Notes under the pieces: model-generated | The model's input: only the letters and a program-made list of their open reading frames with translations | Told to the model about the DNA's origin: nothing | Database searches by the model: none | Assembly (NCBI RefSeq): GCF_042654985.1 | Contig: NZ_JBHSMT010000014.1 | Coordinates: 186,001 to 250,000, forward strand | Direction: 5' to 3' | Source of the DNA: Paraherbaspirillum soli | GTDB taxonomy: Bacteria > Pseudomonadota > Gammaproteobacteria > Burkholderiales > Burkholderiaceae_D | DNA: 64,000 nucleotides | Shown here: one piece after another, positions 24,783 to 33,958 of the stretch | How positions within the stretch are numbered: the stretch's first letter is position 1 | How the letters are laid out: each line of letters opens with the position of its first letter | Position numbers and translations under genes: made by a program

Positions 24783-26177
24783 TTAGCTTAGCTTTTCGCG
24801 CAAATACTGAATCGCCAGCCGCACCTGATTCGGCGCGGTGCCGCCGATATGATCGCGGGCCGCGACCGAGCCTTCCAAGGTCAGCACCGCGAAGATATCG
24901 GCTTCGATCAGCGGCGAGAATGCGCGCAGCTGATCGAGCGTCAAGTCGCTCAGGTCGCACGCCTGGTCGACGCAGCTGCGCACCGCATGGGCCACGGCTT
25001 CGTGGGCGTCGCGGAACGGCAGGCCCTTCTTGACCAGGTAGTCGGCCAGGTCGGTGGCGGTGGCGTAGCCTTGCAGCGCCGCGGCCCGCATCGCTTCCGG
25101 CTTGACGCTGATGCCGCGCGCCATGTCGGCGAAGATGCGCAAGGTGTCGGTCAGCGTGTCGACGGTGTCGAACAGCGGTTCTTTATCTTCCTGGTTGTCC
25201 TTGTTGTAGGCCAGCGGCTGGCCTTTCATCAAAGTCAGCAGGGCGACCAGGTGGCCGTTGACTCGGCCGGTCTTGCCGCGCGCCAGTTCCGGCACATCGG
25301 GGTTTTTCTTTTGCGGCATGATCGACGAGCCGGTGCAGAAACGGTCGGCGATGTCGATGAAGCCGACCCGCGGGCTCATCCAGATCACCAGCTCTTCCGA
25401 CATGCGCGAGATATGCGTCATCACCAGTGCCGCGGCGGCGCAGAATTCAATCGCAAAGTCGCGGTCCGAGACCGCATCCAGCGAATTGCGGCAGACATCG
25501 TCGAAACCGAGCGTGGCGGCAACTCGCTGACGATCGATAGGGAAAGTGGTGCCGGCCAGTGCGGCGGCGCCCAGCGGCAGGCGGTTGACCCGCTTGCGGC
25601 AATCCTGCATGCGTTCGGCGTCGCGCCCGAACATCTCTACATAAGCCAGTACGTGATGACCGAAAGTGATCGGTTGCGCCACCTGCATGTGGGTGAAGCC
25701 GGGCAGGATGGTGTCGGCGTGCTGTTCCGCCAGGTCCAGCAAGGCCAGCCGCAGCTCGCGCAGCAGGCCGTCAATATCGTCGATCGCGCCGCGCATGTAG
25801 AGCCGGATGTCGGTCGCCACCTGATCGTTGCGTGAGCGGCCGGTGTGCAGCCGCTTGCCGGCATCGCCGACCAGCTCGGTCAGGCGCTTTTCGATGTTCA
25901 GGTGGACGTCTTCCAGGTCCAGCAGCCATTCGAACTGGCCGGCGGCGATTTCGCCCTGGATCTGGCTCATGCCCTTCTGGATCGCGGCATAGTCGTCGGC
26001 GCTGATGATTTGTTGGTGGGCCAGCATCTCGGCATGCGCCAGCGAGCCCTGAATGTCCACTTCGGCCAGGCGCTTGTCGAAAAATACCGAAGCGGTATAA
26101 CGTTTGACCAGGTCCGAGACCGGTTCGGAAAAGCGGGCCGACCAGGCTTCGCCTTTTTTGGAGAGTTGTGCTGTCAT
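24783..26177 (-). CDS. argH: Argininosuccinate lyase ArgH
   Basis: A 464-residue enzyme that splits argininosuccinate into arginine and fumarate, the last step of arginine synthesis. The fumarase/aspartase signature GSSIMPQKKNPDVPE is present, and TGRSRNDQVATDIR is the substrate loop. The start MTAQLSKKGEAWSAR is at 26177; the frame upstream of it is short and lacks coding character. The gene is separated from argF and argG (58 kb) and diverges from the AlgZ/AlgR pair, a layout also known in Pseudomonas. Confidence 0.95.
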   Translation of the reverse strand: MTAQLSKKGEAWSARFSEPVSDLVKRYTASVFFDKRLAEVDIQGSLAHAEMLAHQQIISADDYAAIQKGMSQIQGEIAAGQFEWLLDLEDVHLNIEKRLTELVGDAGKRLHTGRSRNDQVATDIRLYMRGAIDDIDGLLRELRLALLDLAEQHADTILPGFTHMQVAQPITFGHHVLAYVEMFGRDAERMQDCRKRVNRLPLGAAALAGTTFPIDRQRVAATLGFDDVCRNSLDAVSDRDFAIEFCAAAALVMTHISRMSEELVIWMSPRVGFIDIADRFCTGSSIMPQKKNPDVPELARGKTGRVNGHLVALLTLMKGQPLAYNKDNQEDKEPLFDTVDTLTDTLRIFADMARGISVKPEAMRAAALQGYATATDLADYLVKKGLPFRDAHEAVAHAVRSCVDQACDLSDLTLDQLRAFSPLIEADIFAVLTLEGSVAARDHIGGTAPNQVRLAIQYLREKLS

Positions 26178-26316
26178 AATTGAGGCCCTGGAAATTCCTG
26201 TGGATGTAAGTCTGTGAATCACGCGATTATAGAGCAAGCCAATAAGCTACCCAATAAACAAAACAACAACGCCGCCGCCAAGCAACCGTCCCATTCCTAC
26301 ATCCCCGCGCCAAACA

Positions 26317-27429
26317 ATGTCTTCACCGAATCCGCCTGACAACACTGCCGCCCAGCAACCCAGCGAAGTTGTCATCCCCGATTGCTGCAATCTGGGGGTC
26401 GCGTTCCGGACCCTGATGGCGGTCAATCTCGGCATGATGATCAATGCCTTGCTGCGCATGGACAACTTGTCAACGGCGTTGCTGAGTTTTATCGAACATT
26501 CCGGCCTGGTTGAAGCGACCTGTTTCCTGTCCTTGTTCATGTTGTGTTGTTTGCAACGGGTGGCGCATGCGATCCCGGTCTGGGGGCAGCGTCTGTTATG
26601 CGCGGCGGTGCCGGCTGTATTGACGATTATCGTGATGCGGCTGTTGTATGAGTTCGGCTGGTTTCTCAGCGGGTTTTCGCAGCTGAGCGCGGGCGAGGGC
26701 ATGCCGCTGGCGGCACTGGTGGCGGCCTTGTTCGGGATTGTGCTGCAACACTATTTTGAGTTGCGCGCCAAGGCCTTTTCACCGGTGCTGGTGGAGGCGC
26801 GCTTGCAGGCATTGCAGGCGCGGATTCGTCCGCATTTCCTGTTTAACAGCCTCAACGCGGTGCTGTCGCTGATCCGGACCGAACCGCGCCGGGCCGAAGC
26901 GGCGCTGGAAGATTTGGCCGATTTGATTCGGGTATTGATGCGCGACGGCAGCGTCATGACCACGCTGGAAAAAGAAATCCGATTGTGTCGGCAATACCTG
27001 TCGATCGAAAAGATCCGCCTCGGCGACCGCCTGAAAATGCAGTGGGAGCGCGACGGCATCAGCGACGAAACCATCTATCGAGCCCAGGTCCCGACCCTGT
27101 TATTGCAGCCCCTGATCGAAAATGCCGTACATTACGGCGTCGAGCCGAGCACCGGCCCGGCGCTGATCCGGATTCAATTAAGCCGTTCGCTGGACCGGAT
27201 TGAGATCGTCATCACCAATCCCTATAATCCGTACCGCGGCAAAGGCGTGACAGCGCTACCAGAAGGCAACCAGATGGCGCTGGATAATATTCGCGAACGG
27301 CTGTCTTTGCTTTACGATGTCGAGGGGCAATTGACGACCGCAACCACGCTCGGGCAGTTCGAAGTACGGGTGCGGTTTCCTTACGTTAAAGCCGCGCTCA
27401 ATACGCCAAAGAAAAATAAACAACGCTGA
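26317..27429 (+). CDS. algZ: LytS/AlgZ-type sensor histidine kinase
   Basis: A 370-residue membrane sensor. Four hydrophobic helices are in residues 25-150 (LMAVNLGMMINALL, ATCFLSLFMLCC). The His_kinase domain follows with phosphoacceptor region RIRPHFLFNSLNAVLSLIR and N-box LLLQPLIENAVHYGVEP. This is the LytS/YehU family, in which AlgZ (FimS) controls AlgR in Pseudomonas. It lies 71 bases upstream of the response regulator. The naming follows synteny with argH; targets in this organism are unknown. Confidence 0.88.
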   Translation: MSSPNPPDNTAAQQPSEVVIPDCCNLGVAFRTLMAVNLGMMINALLRMDNLSTALLSFIEHSGLVEATCFLSLFMLCCLQRVAHAIPVWGQRLLCAAVPAVLTIIVMRLLYEFGWFLSGFSQLSAGEGMPLAALVAALFGIVLQHYFELRAKAFSPVLVEARLQALQARIRPHFLFNSLNAVLSLIRTEPRRAEAALEDLADLIRVLMRDGSVMTTLEKEIRLCRQYLSIEKIRLGDRLKMQWERDGISDETIYRAQVPTLLLQPLIENAVHYGVEPSTGPALIRIQLSRSLDRIEIVITNPYNPYRGKGVTALPEGNQMALDNIRERLSLLYDVEGQLTTATTLGQFEVRVRFPYVKAALNTPKKNKQR

Positions 27430-27499
27430 TCAGCCATTAAGCAATCACTAAGCAGCCATCAAGCAATCATTAACCAACCGATAAGCTCATCGTTTCCCC

Positions 27500-28309
27500 A
27501 TGATCCCCCGCATATTTATTGTCGATGATGAAGCCCCTGCGCGCGCCAGATTGGGCACCTTGCTATCCGATATCGTCGCCGACTGTCCGCATTATCTGGT
27601 GGGCGAGGCGGCGCATGCGCAGGCAGCGCTGGACGGCATTGCCGCCACCGCGCCGGATGTGGTGTTGCTGGACGTGCAAATGCCGGGCATGAGCGGCTTG
27701 CAGCTGGCCGAGCATTTGATCGACGCCGCCAAAAAAAATGCCACCGAGCCGCCGTTGATTATCTTCGTGACCGCCTACGACGATTACGCGCTCAACGCGT
27801 TTGACGTGCAAGCCTTCGATTATTTGCTGAAGCCGGTACGCGCCATGCGGCTGGCGCAAGCCATCATGCGCGCCAGCCGCTGGCGCCGGCCATCGCAACC
27901 GGCGGCGCCGGCCGATGCCGGCGCCGCGCCCGACATGGCGCGCCGCCGTCAGTATTTCTCGGTGCAGGAGCGCGGCCGTCTGCTGCTGGTGCCGGTGACC
28001 GAGGTGATCTACCTCAAAGCAGAGCTGAAGTACGTGACCTTGCGCACCAAGAGCAAGGAATACCTGATCGAAGATTCGCTGGTGTCGATCGAAGAAGAGC
28101 TGGCGGAATACTTCGTGCGGGTGCACCGCAACGCGCTGGTGGCGCGCAACGCCATCGTCGGCGTCGAACGCGCCACCAATGCGGTGGATGCCGATGACGG
28201 CGTTGCCGAAAAAACCATGGAAACATGGCAAACCATACTGCGCGATATCGATCACCGCTTGCCGATTTCACGGCGGCAGTGGGCGGTGATCAAGGCGCTG
28301 GTGCGCTAG
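27500..28309 (+). CDS. algR: LytTR response regulator of AlgR type
   Basis: A 269-residue regulator. The receiver domain covers residues 1-125 (FIVDDEAPARAR, phosphorylated Asp in VVLLDVQMPGMSG, Lys in FDYLLKPVR). A LytTR DNA-binding domain follows (RLLLVPVTEVIYLKAELKYV, YFVRVHRNALVARNAI). An Ala/Pro-rich linker (QPAAPADAGAAPDMARRRQ) joins them. AlgR regulates alginate, motility and pilus genes in Pseudomonas; here the regulon is unknown. There are about 20 extra residues before the C-terminus (NAVDADDGVAEKTMETW) that I would treat as an insertion. Confidence 0.9.
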   Translation: MIPRIFIVDDEAPARARLGTLLSDIVADCPHYLVGEAAHAQAALDGIAATAPDVVLLDVQMPGMSGLQLAEHLIDAAKKNATEPPLIIFVTAYDDYALNAFDVQAFDYLLKPVRAMRLAQAIMRASRWRRPSQPAAPADAGAAPDMARRRQYFSVQERGRLLLVPVTEVIYLKAELKYVTLRTKSKEYLIEDSLVSIEEELAEYFVRVHRNALVARNAIVGVERATNAVDADDGVAEKTMETWQTILRDIDHRLPISRRQWAVIKALVR

Positions 28310-28332
28310 CCGACATTCGTCTGCCACGCATC

Positions 28333-28446
28333 GTAGGGTGGAAAAGCGTAGCGCCTTCCACCGCAACGAACTTCAATCGATCATCGGGCGTTCCCTTGAT
28401 CGACGGCGTGCAATACGTCGGAAGGCGCTACGCTTTTCCGACCTAC
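28333..28446. repeat. Family R repeat, copy 4 (variant arms)
   Basis: GTAGGGTGGAAAAGCGTAGC...CCTTCCACCG and GGAAGGCGCTACGCTTTTCCGACCTAC pair imperfectly. It separates the convergent algR and DUF1501 genes. Confidence 0.72.
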
Positions 28447-28472
28447 GCGTTGCAAGTTGAAGCCGGTGACGC

Positions 28473-29804
28473 TTACACCAAAAAATTCAACGAACGACCG
28501 CTGCCCGCCGCAAACTGCGGGAACAGCTTCTGCATCGCCGCATCGCCGATGCGCATGTGCTTTTCCGCCAAGCTCGCCAGCACGGCGCGGAAGTCGGTGG
28601 TGATGGCCAGGTCGCGGCCTTCATTGAGCGACTTGTCGTCTATCCCCGGCCATTGGCCGTAAATGCTGCGGCCGCGAATATTTCCGCCCAGTAACCACAT
28701 CGCATTGCCATGGCCGTGATCGGTGCCGCCGTTGCCGTTTTCGCGGAAGGTGCGGCCGAATTCCGACATCACCACAATCACCGTGTCGTTGAACGCCGGG
28801 CCCAGCTCGCGCGCCAGCGTGGTCAAGCCATCCGCCAGCGGCCGCAAGCGGTTCGCCAGCTGGCCGCTGCCGCTGCCCTGGTTGGCGTGGGTATCCCAGC
28901 CGCCGACCGCCAGAAAGCCAAGCCGGATCTCCGGATTGCCGCGCATCAGACGCCCGAGTCTGGCGGTGTCGATCGCCAGTCCGTTCGGCAGCGGCGCGCC
29001 GTTGTTGGCGGCCTTTTGTTCGGCGCTGGTGATGTCGGCCATCAATTCCTTGCGCGCTGCAATACCGTCGCGGTACGTCTTGCCCAGCGCGGCGTCCTGC
29101 GCATACAGCGCGGCAAACGCTTGATTGACTTCCGGGCGGTCGATCAGGGTCGGCTTGGTGGCGTCGCGTCCGGTCGGCATGTTGGCGACCACCACCTTGC
29201 CGGTCAGGATACGCGGCACCGACTCGCCCAAGGTCAAGGCCTGCATCGGCGAGTTCGACGACGGCAGGCTGCCCAGCATGCGGTTCATCCAGCCGTCGGG
29301 GGTATTGTGCTGGCCCGGGGTGCCGCTTTCCATGAAATCCTGCGCCTCGAAATGTGAACGCGACATATCCGGCGATCCGGACGCGTGGATAAACGCCAGC
29401 TGGCCGCTATCCCAATACGGCTTGAGTGTTTGCAGCGCCGGGTGCAAGCCGAAATAACCGGTCAGGTCGATCGCGCCGTTGTCGGCGCCCGGACGCGCCA
29501 CCGCAATCGTCGGCCGCGCCTGGTAATAGTGACGATCGCCGTGCGGCACCACCACATTCAAACCATCCACCGCGCCGCGCAGAAACACAACGATCATGCG
29601 CGGCGTGCCGTCGCCTGCGGTGTGGCCGCGCTTCAATGGTGTGCCGTAGGACAGCGGGTGTTCGGTTGCGGGTGCCGGACTAGCGCTGGGTCGTGATTGC
29701 GGCTTGGCGGGCGGAGCTACGACGCAGCCGGACAGACCGACCGGGATCAGGATGGCGCCGCCGGTTGCCAGGCCAAGGTTACGAATAAAGTCGCGACGAT
29801 TCAT
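28473..29804 (-). CDS. Tat-exported DUF1501 protein
   Basis: A 443-residue protein with a twin-arginine signal (NRRDFIRNLGLATGG). The DUF1501 core includes MIVVFLRGAVDGLNVVVPHG, and DTVIVVMSEFGRTFRENGNG near the C-terminus. The fold is alkaline-phosphatase/sulfatase-like. The start at 29804 has GAGG upstream. It follows the DUF1800 gene closely; the two families occur together in many bacteria and their joint function is unknown. Confidence 0.88.
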   Translation of the reverse strand: MNRRDFIRNLGLATGGAILIPVGLSGCVVAPPAKPQSRPSASPAPATEHPLSYGTPLKRGHTAGDGTPRMIVVFLRGAVDGLNVVVPHGDRHYYQARPTIAVARPGADNGAIDLTGYFGLHPALQTLKPYWDSGQLAFIHASGSPDMSRSHFEAQDFMESGTPGQHNTPDGWMNRMLGSLPSSNSPMQALTLGESVPRILTGKVVVANMPTGRDATKPTLIDRPEVNQAFAALYAQDAALGKTYRDGIAARKELMADITSAEQKAANNGAPLPNGLAIDTARLGRLMRGNPEIRLGFLAVGGWDTHANQGSGSGQLANRLRPLADGLTTLARELGPAFNDTVIVVMSEFGRTFRENGNGGTDHGHGNAMWLLGGNIRGRSIYGQWPGIDDKSLNEGRDLAITTDFRAVLASLAEKHMRIGDAAMQKLFPQFAAGSGRSLNFLV

Positions 29805-29807
29805 CAA

Positions 29808-31352
29808 TTACCTCTTCATAAAATCTGGCCCACCAAGAATCAACCCAACTCGCAAATTGGGCGGCGCATTTGCAATCGTGCCGAAGCTGCGTTGATCCAG
29901 CATCGGCGTCAATGTTTGCATCAGTTGCTGCGGATCGACTGGCACTACGGTGGCCGCCGGCGGGGGTGTCGATCCAGCTGCCGGTGGCGGCGTTTCACTG
30001 CGCGCAATCGGCGACTTGCCATTGCTCAAACCATTGACGAAATTGATCCGGCGCAGCAGCGCATCGGGATTGAGCCAGGCTTCCTCGGAAAATTTATAGC
30101 CTTCCGGCGTCAGCCAGCCATACAGCGGCTGCCCCAGCTGATTCAGCACGCCGTCGATAGGCTTGACGTTCAGCACCGGCGTCGCGGTGGCGCGCAGCGA
30201 TGACACGATATATTGATACGGGGTCTTGAACTTGGTTTGGTAATTGCTGCGCGACCAGAATTCCGGGCTGTCGAACAAGGTGTGCAAGACCGCCTTGATG
30301 TCGCCATCGGTGCTCAGGAAACGGCGCGCCAGCTTCTCGACCAAAGCCGGTTGCGGATGGTCGGACACAAAATATTGCACCAGCTTGTTGGCAATGAAAT
30401 GCGCGGTGGCCGGGTGCATTGCCAGCTTGTCCAGAGCCTGTTCGCCTTCCTGGGCGTCGCCGCCCTGGATGCGCTGACCGAGCAGGATCTTGTCGCCGGC
30501 ATCATGCCGGCGCGGGTTAAAAATGAACGGCGGCTGGCCATCTTTCATGCCTTTTTCGTTAATGGTCCAGCCGGTCAGGATGCGCGCCAGCGCGATCACA
30601 TCGGCCTGGCTATAACCGCTGTCGACGCCCATCGTATGCAGCTCCAGCAACTCGCGCCCGTAGTTCTCATTCAAGCCCTTGAAGCGGCCTTTGGCTTCCG
30701 GCGTATTGGCGCCGCTGCTGAGCCAGTTGTCGAGGTAATACAACATCGCCGGATGATGGGCCACCGCGCCCAACAGCTGGCGGAAATTGCCGAGCGCGTT
30801 CGGCCGCAGCACGTCTTTTTCATATTCGGCATTCCAATAGCGGACCCAATCCTTGCCCTCGAACACATTGAAATGGTTGAACCAGAATTCCGTCATCACC
30901 TCCTGCAACTGGCGCGGGCTTTCGGTCGCCAGCCACAGCCGGGCCAGATGCGCTTGCGGCGTGATTTCCTTGTTGGCGCGCTGGCGCGCCGCATTTTTTT
31001 CTTCTGGCGTGGCGCTGTTAGGCGGGAAAGAGGGCGGCCCGTATTGCTGATACAGCTGGGTCGGCGTCAGTTGATAAGTGGATAAGCCGGACAGCTTGTC
31101 CGTCAGTTCGACCGGCAGCGCAATACTGTCGGGATTCAGTTGCTGCTCGATATAGCGCTTGGCGCCGAGCCGCTTGACCGCATCGACATCGCCCGGACGC
31201 GGACCGTAAGCCAGCCGATTCAGGACATGCAGCGCCTTTTCGGAATCGTTCAACGGCGCTTGATCGGCCTGCGCCTGGGCATTCAACGCACCGCTGCCGG
31301 CCACCAGTAGCGCAGCCGCGAGCACGCAGCGTTTTTTTATCGTTAATGTCAT
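29808..31352 (-). CDS. DUF1800 exported protein
   Basis: A 514-residue protein with a signal peptide (VLAAALLVAGSGALNAQAQA). The DUF1800 pattern is present: ALHVLNRLAYGPRPGDVDAV near the start, ETMTEFW-like VMTEFWFNHFNVF in the middle, and YGRELLELHTMGVDSGYSQ. It ends three bases before the DUF1501 start. A Pro/Ala-rich stretch (ETPPPAAGSTPPPAATVV) lies near the C-terminus. Function unknown; probably periplasmic with DUF1501. Confidence 0.88.
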   Translation of the reverse strand: MTLTIKKRCVLAAALLVAGSGALNAQAQADQAPLNDSEKALHVLNRLAYGPRPGDVDAVKRLGAKRYIEQQLNPDSIALPVELTDKLSGLSTYQLTPTQLYQQYGPPSFPPNSATPEEKNAARQRANKEITPQAHLARLWLATESPRQLQEVMTEFWFNHFNVFEGKDWVRYWNAEYEKDVLRPNALGNFRQLLGAVAHHPAMLYYLDNWLSSGANTPEAKGRFKGLNENYGRELLELHTMGVDSGYSQADVIALARILTGWTINEKGMKDGQPPFIFNPRRHDAGDKILLGQRIQGGDAQEGEQALDKLAMHPATAHFIANKLVQYFVSDHPQPALVEKLARRFLSTDGDIKAVLHTLFDSPEFWSRSNYQTKFKTPYQYIVSSLRATATPVLNVKPIDGVLNQLGQPLYGWLTPEGYKFSEEAWLNPDALLRRINFVNGLSNGKSPIARSETPPPAAGSTPPPAATVVPVDPQQLMQTLTPMLDQRSFGTIANAPPNLRVGLILGGPDFMKR

Positions 31353-31451
31353 GTCCCCGCCTTATATAGGATTTGCTGCCGATACCAGGACTTAACGGCT
31401 TAGCGAGGGGGCGGGTCTACAGGGGCTGTGTAACAGAGTGTAATTTGGAGC

Positions 31452-31514
31452 GTTGGGCTGGAAAGCCCAACATTTGGTGGCGACGGAGATGGAAATGTTG
31501 GGCTTTGCAGCCCA
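31452..31514. repeat. Double hairpin GTTGGGCT repeat
   Basis: GTTGGGCT-GGAA-AGCCCAAC (31452-31471) is followed by AATGTTGGGCTTTGCAGCCCAA. The 13-base units 31462-31474 and 31494-31506 are also inverted copies of each other, so either two small hairpins or one long one can form. The region 31353-31593 shows no gene. Confidence 0.6.
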
Positions 31515-31593
31515 AGCTACCGACTGCTCGGATTGTCATGGCATCCAATTGCGTTTATAGTCGGCCCCGTCCTTGAGAAAAAAATCGAGGATA

Positions 31594-31804
31594 AGGTTTG
31601 AAAGCCTTTAATTCCAAAAGGTGCATGCCGCGCAATGCGGTTTATGTACGAACACCGTTGCTCGTCCCTATGGACGGCAGTGGTGGGGAGCCTTCGGGCT
31701 ACCGGTTTTTTCCTTTTGGTTCCGGTCTTTCAATCCTGCCGCCTGCCGTCCTCCCGTTTGAAAGCGGGAGGTTGCTTCAATAGCGCAACCAAAAGGAAAC
31801 CACT
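31594..31804 (+). promoter_or_regulatory. Structured leader of the SymE-like gene (possible regulatory RNA)
   Basis: The 200 bases before symE hold many stems: AGCCTTCGGGCT (31690-31701), ACCGG/CCGGT (31701-31726), CCTCCCG/CGGGAGG (31750-31771) and GGTTGC/GCAACC (31770-31790). The sequence TTTCCTTTTGGTT (31709-31721) is an exact complement of AACCAAAAGGAAA (31787-31799), which contains the ribosome site of symE. When paired, translation would be blocked. A 61-codon reading frame through this region looks like a by-product of the repeats. Confidence 0.6.
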
Positions 31805-32050
31805 ATGACTAAAGCCACACCGCCTAAACAATCAGGCAAATCTCCACCCGCACCAGACCGTCCCACCACCATTTCCACAATCAACAGCTATCCAGACCGG
31901 CATTTAACCGTCGGCGTCTGCCCGGAGGGTAAGCTCAGAACCCCCTGGATCCGGCTGCGTGGCAAGTGGCTATTAGCAGCCGGCTTCACGCCTCAAACCC
32001 GGATCCGGGTGCAGGTGAGAAGAGGCTGCTTGTTCATCACCAGAGAGTAA
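31805..32050 (+). CDS. SymE-like toxin (type I toxin-antitoxin family)
   Basis: An 81-residue protein. The C-terminal half (PWIRLRGKWLLAAGF, then RIRVQVRRGCLFI) matches the SymE toxin domain, an AbrB-like fold. SymE of E. coli is SOS-induced, condenses nucleoids or cleaves RNA, and is repressed by the antisense RNA SymR. No LexA site is evident here. The N-terminal 30 residues are Pro/Lys-rich. The ribosome site AAAAGGA lies in a 13-bp helix with the leader. It stands alone among repeats, like many SymE copies. Confidence 0.8.
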   Translation: MTKATPPKQSGKSPPAPDRPTTISTINSYPDRHLTVGVCPEGKLRTPWIRLRGKWLLAAGFTPQTRIRVQVRRGCLFITRE

Positions 32051-32052
32051 AA

Positions 32053-32149
32053 GTAGGGCGGATGAGCGCAGCGTTATCCGCCGTTTTGGATGCATCGAAC
32101 GCAGGTGGTACATCCAACGGCGGAAGGCGCTGCGCTTTTCCGCCCTACG
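32053..32149. repeat. Family R repeat, copy 5 (hybrid arms)
   Basis: The left arm is the GATGAGCGCAGCGTTATCCGCC type and the right arm the GGAAGGCGCTGCGCTTTTCCGCC type, so only the outer GTAGGGCGG/CCGCCCTAC bases and scattered inner bases pair. It lies just after symE. Confidence 0.72.
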
Positions 32150-32166
32150 ATTTCGGGAGGTCAGTT

Positions 32167-33810
32167 TTACCGCATCTGCAAGCGCGCATCCTTCGGATAG
32201 CTGATCGTGTAGTCGGCACCCACGTGCGTCGTCTGGCCGGCCGCCAGGTCTTGCGACCACAGCATCATGCCGGGCTGCTTGTTCCAGTCCCGTTCAGTCG
32301 GTTGCGGCGCGAACTGTGCGGTGATGCGGACTTGCTCGTCGACCGCGACCGGGGCGGCTTCCAGCACCTGCACGGCGATCGGCGTCCGATGGCGGTTTTC
32401 GACCAGGTAGCCGCGCTGCAGCTTGCGCTCGGCGCGCATGCCGGCAAAACCGGCAGTGCCCTGGTTATCGCGTTCCGGCTCGACCTGCACTCGCACCAAC
32501 TCGTCGCGGCCGAAGGACAGCGTCACGTGCTGCTCGGTCGGCGGCGCCCATTGCGAGCTGCCGACGAAGGCGCCGTCGCGATACAGCTGCAACGGACCGG
32601 CCGGCCACACGCCTTCAGGCGGTTTCATATCGGCGATCAGGAAGGCGCTGGCCTCGACCTGCGGGCTGGTGCGCACCGCGAGCTTGACCGTGTCTTCATG
32701 CTGGCCGAGCGCGACGCTGACTCGCTGACCGTTCGACGGCACGTCGATGGGATTCGGCACGCTGAACTCGGTGGCGAAGCTGCCTTGGAATACCGAGACG
32801 TCGAATAGCCGCTCTGGCATGACCGCCCTGATGCGGCCAGATGGGGCGACAGGGGCGGGAGCAGCAGCGAAGGCTGCTTCCGCTTTGAAATCGGAAAAGT
32901 CCCCCTTCTTATGCGGCTGAGGCGGTGGCTCGATGCCGATGTTCCACGGCCTGGGCAGGCGGGCCGTCGTGTCGCGCCGCGGCTGGCCGGTGGCCAGCAC
33001 CAGCTTCACGCCGCGCCAATCCTCGTCCGTGGCCTGTGCCACCAACGCTTGCCGCTCAAGCCGCAGCTTGCGGGTGGTGGTGTCGAGCAGCGCGCGGTAG
33101 GTGGGGATCCAGCCGGGGCCGCTGATCTGGTAGCTGAGCTTGACCTCGGCGTCGTGGGCAGTGGCCAGCGTCACGGTCACGGCCACCACCTCGCCGTCAT
33201 CGCTGTGCGAACGTGCGCGCTCGGCCAACATCGGCTCGAGTTGGCGGTCGAGTTCGGCTTGCCGGCGTTTGATCACATATTGTTTTTGCAGCGAGTCCTG
33301 CCCGGTGCGGCGCAGCGTGTCGGCCATCGCGCTGACGCTCTTGGCATCGGCTGCGGTGCGGGCTGTCGGCACAGTTGCGCCGCCGCCAGCCGAGATGTTT
33401 TTGAGATAGCCCTTGACCAGCTCCAGCGCGTCGTTCTCGGATTGCAGCGCGGCCTTTTGGTCTTCGAGCTCGCGGATGCGGCTGTCGAGCGCGTTGGTCG
33501 AGCAAGCCGCCGAGCGCGCACGCGGCTCGGTCAGCACCGAGGTTTCGCCGATGCGCACGGCGGAGTCGGCCGACACTTGCAGGCTCTGGACGTCGAGCGC
33601 GGCGGGCAGGCAGTTGAAGGTCAGCGTCTTGCTGCCCGCAGCCGCCAGCGCCACGCGTTCGACCGTCGCACTGCCGGGATAGACCTTGACTTGGGTAATA
33701 CGCGATTCGGCGTTGGCCGCAGCGGCCGGGCGGGCCAGTGCGGCGCCGCCTGCGCAAACGGCGAGCAGCGCCAGCGTAAGAGTTGAGCGGGACGAGAGTG
33801 GTGTCGGCAT
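32167..33810 (-). CDS. DUF4139 (mucoidy inhibitor MuiA-like) exported protein
   Basis: A 547-residue protein with a signal peptide (LALLAVCAGGAALARPAAA). An N-terminal domain (ITQVKVYPGSATVERVAL) is followed by a coiled region (DSRIRELEDQKAALQSENDA) and the DUF4139 beta domain (VKLSYQISGPGWIPTYRALL). MuiA-like proteins have been linked to mucoid growth control but the biochemistry is unknown. The start is at 33810 (MPTPLSSRS); the frame upstream is non-coding. Confidence 0.85.
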   Translation of the reverse strand: MPTPLSSRSTLTLALLAVCAGGAALARPAAAANAESRITQVKVYPGSATVERVALAAAGSKTLTFNCLPAALDVQSLQVSADSAVRIGETSVLTEPRARSAACSTNALDSRIRELEDQKAALQSENDALELVKGYLKNISAGGGATVPTARTAADAKSVSAMADTLRRTGQDSLQKQYVIKRRQAELDRQLEPMLAERARSHSDDGEVVAVTVTLATAHDAEVKLSYQISGPGWIPTYRALLDTTTRKLRLERQALVAQATDEDWRGVKLVLATGQPRRDTTARLPRPWNIGIEPPPQPHKKGDFSDFKAEAAFAAAPAPVAPSGRIRAVMPERLFDVSVFQGSFATEFSVPNPIDVPSNGQRVSVALGQHEDTVKLAVRTSPQVEASAFLIADMKPPEGVWPAGPLQLYRDGAFVGSSQWAPPTEQHVTLSFGRDELVRVQVEPERDNQGTAGFAGMRAERKLQRGYLVENRHRTPIAVQVLEAAPVAVDEQVRITAQFAPQPTERDWNKQPGMMLWSQDLAAGQTTHVGADYTISYPKDARLQMR

Positions 33811-33958
33811 GGGGATCTGTGAGTGGGTGAAGGACGGCGTGTGGTAGAGCAGCAATGCAAGTGCTGAGACCGGATAAAGTGAACGCGATCTTAGGTCAGC
33901 GTGTTGGCGTGTGTCAATAAAATGCTGCTGCGGTGCGGCTTGGGCAGAATGCAGCTTG

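Noticed and set aside
31598..31783. 61-codon frame upstream of symE
   Set aside because: It runs through the paired arms of the leader hairpins, so its codons follow from RNA structure; such frames are common misannotations.
31805..32050. LexA (SOS) box before the SymE-like gene
   Set aside because: No CTGT-N8-ACAG pattern was seen in the 200 bases upstream.
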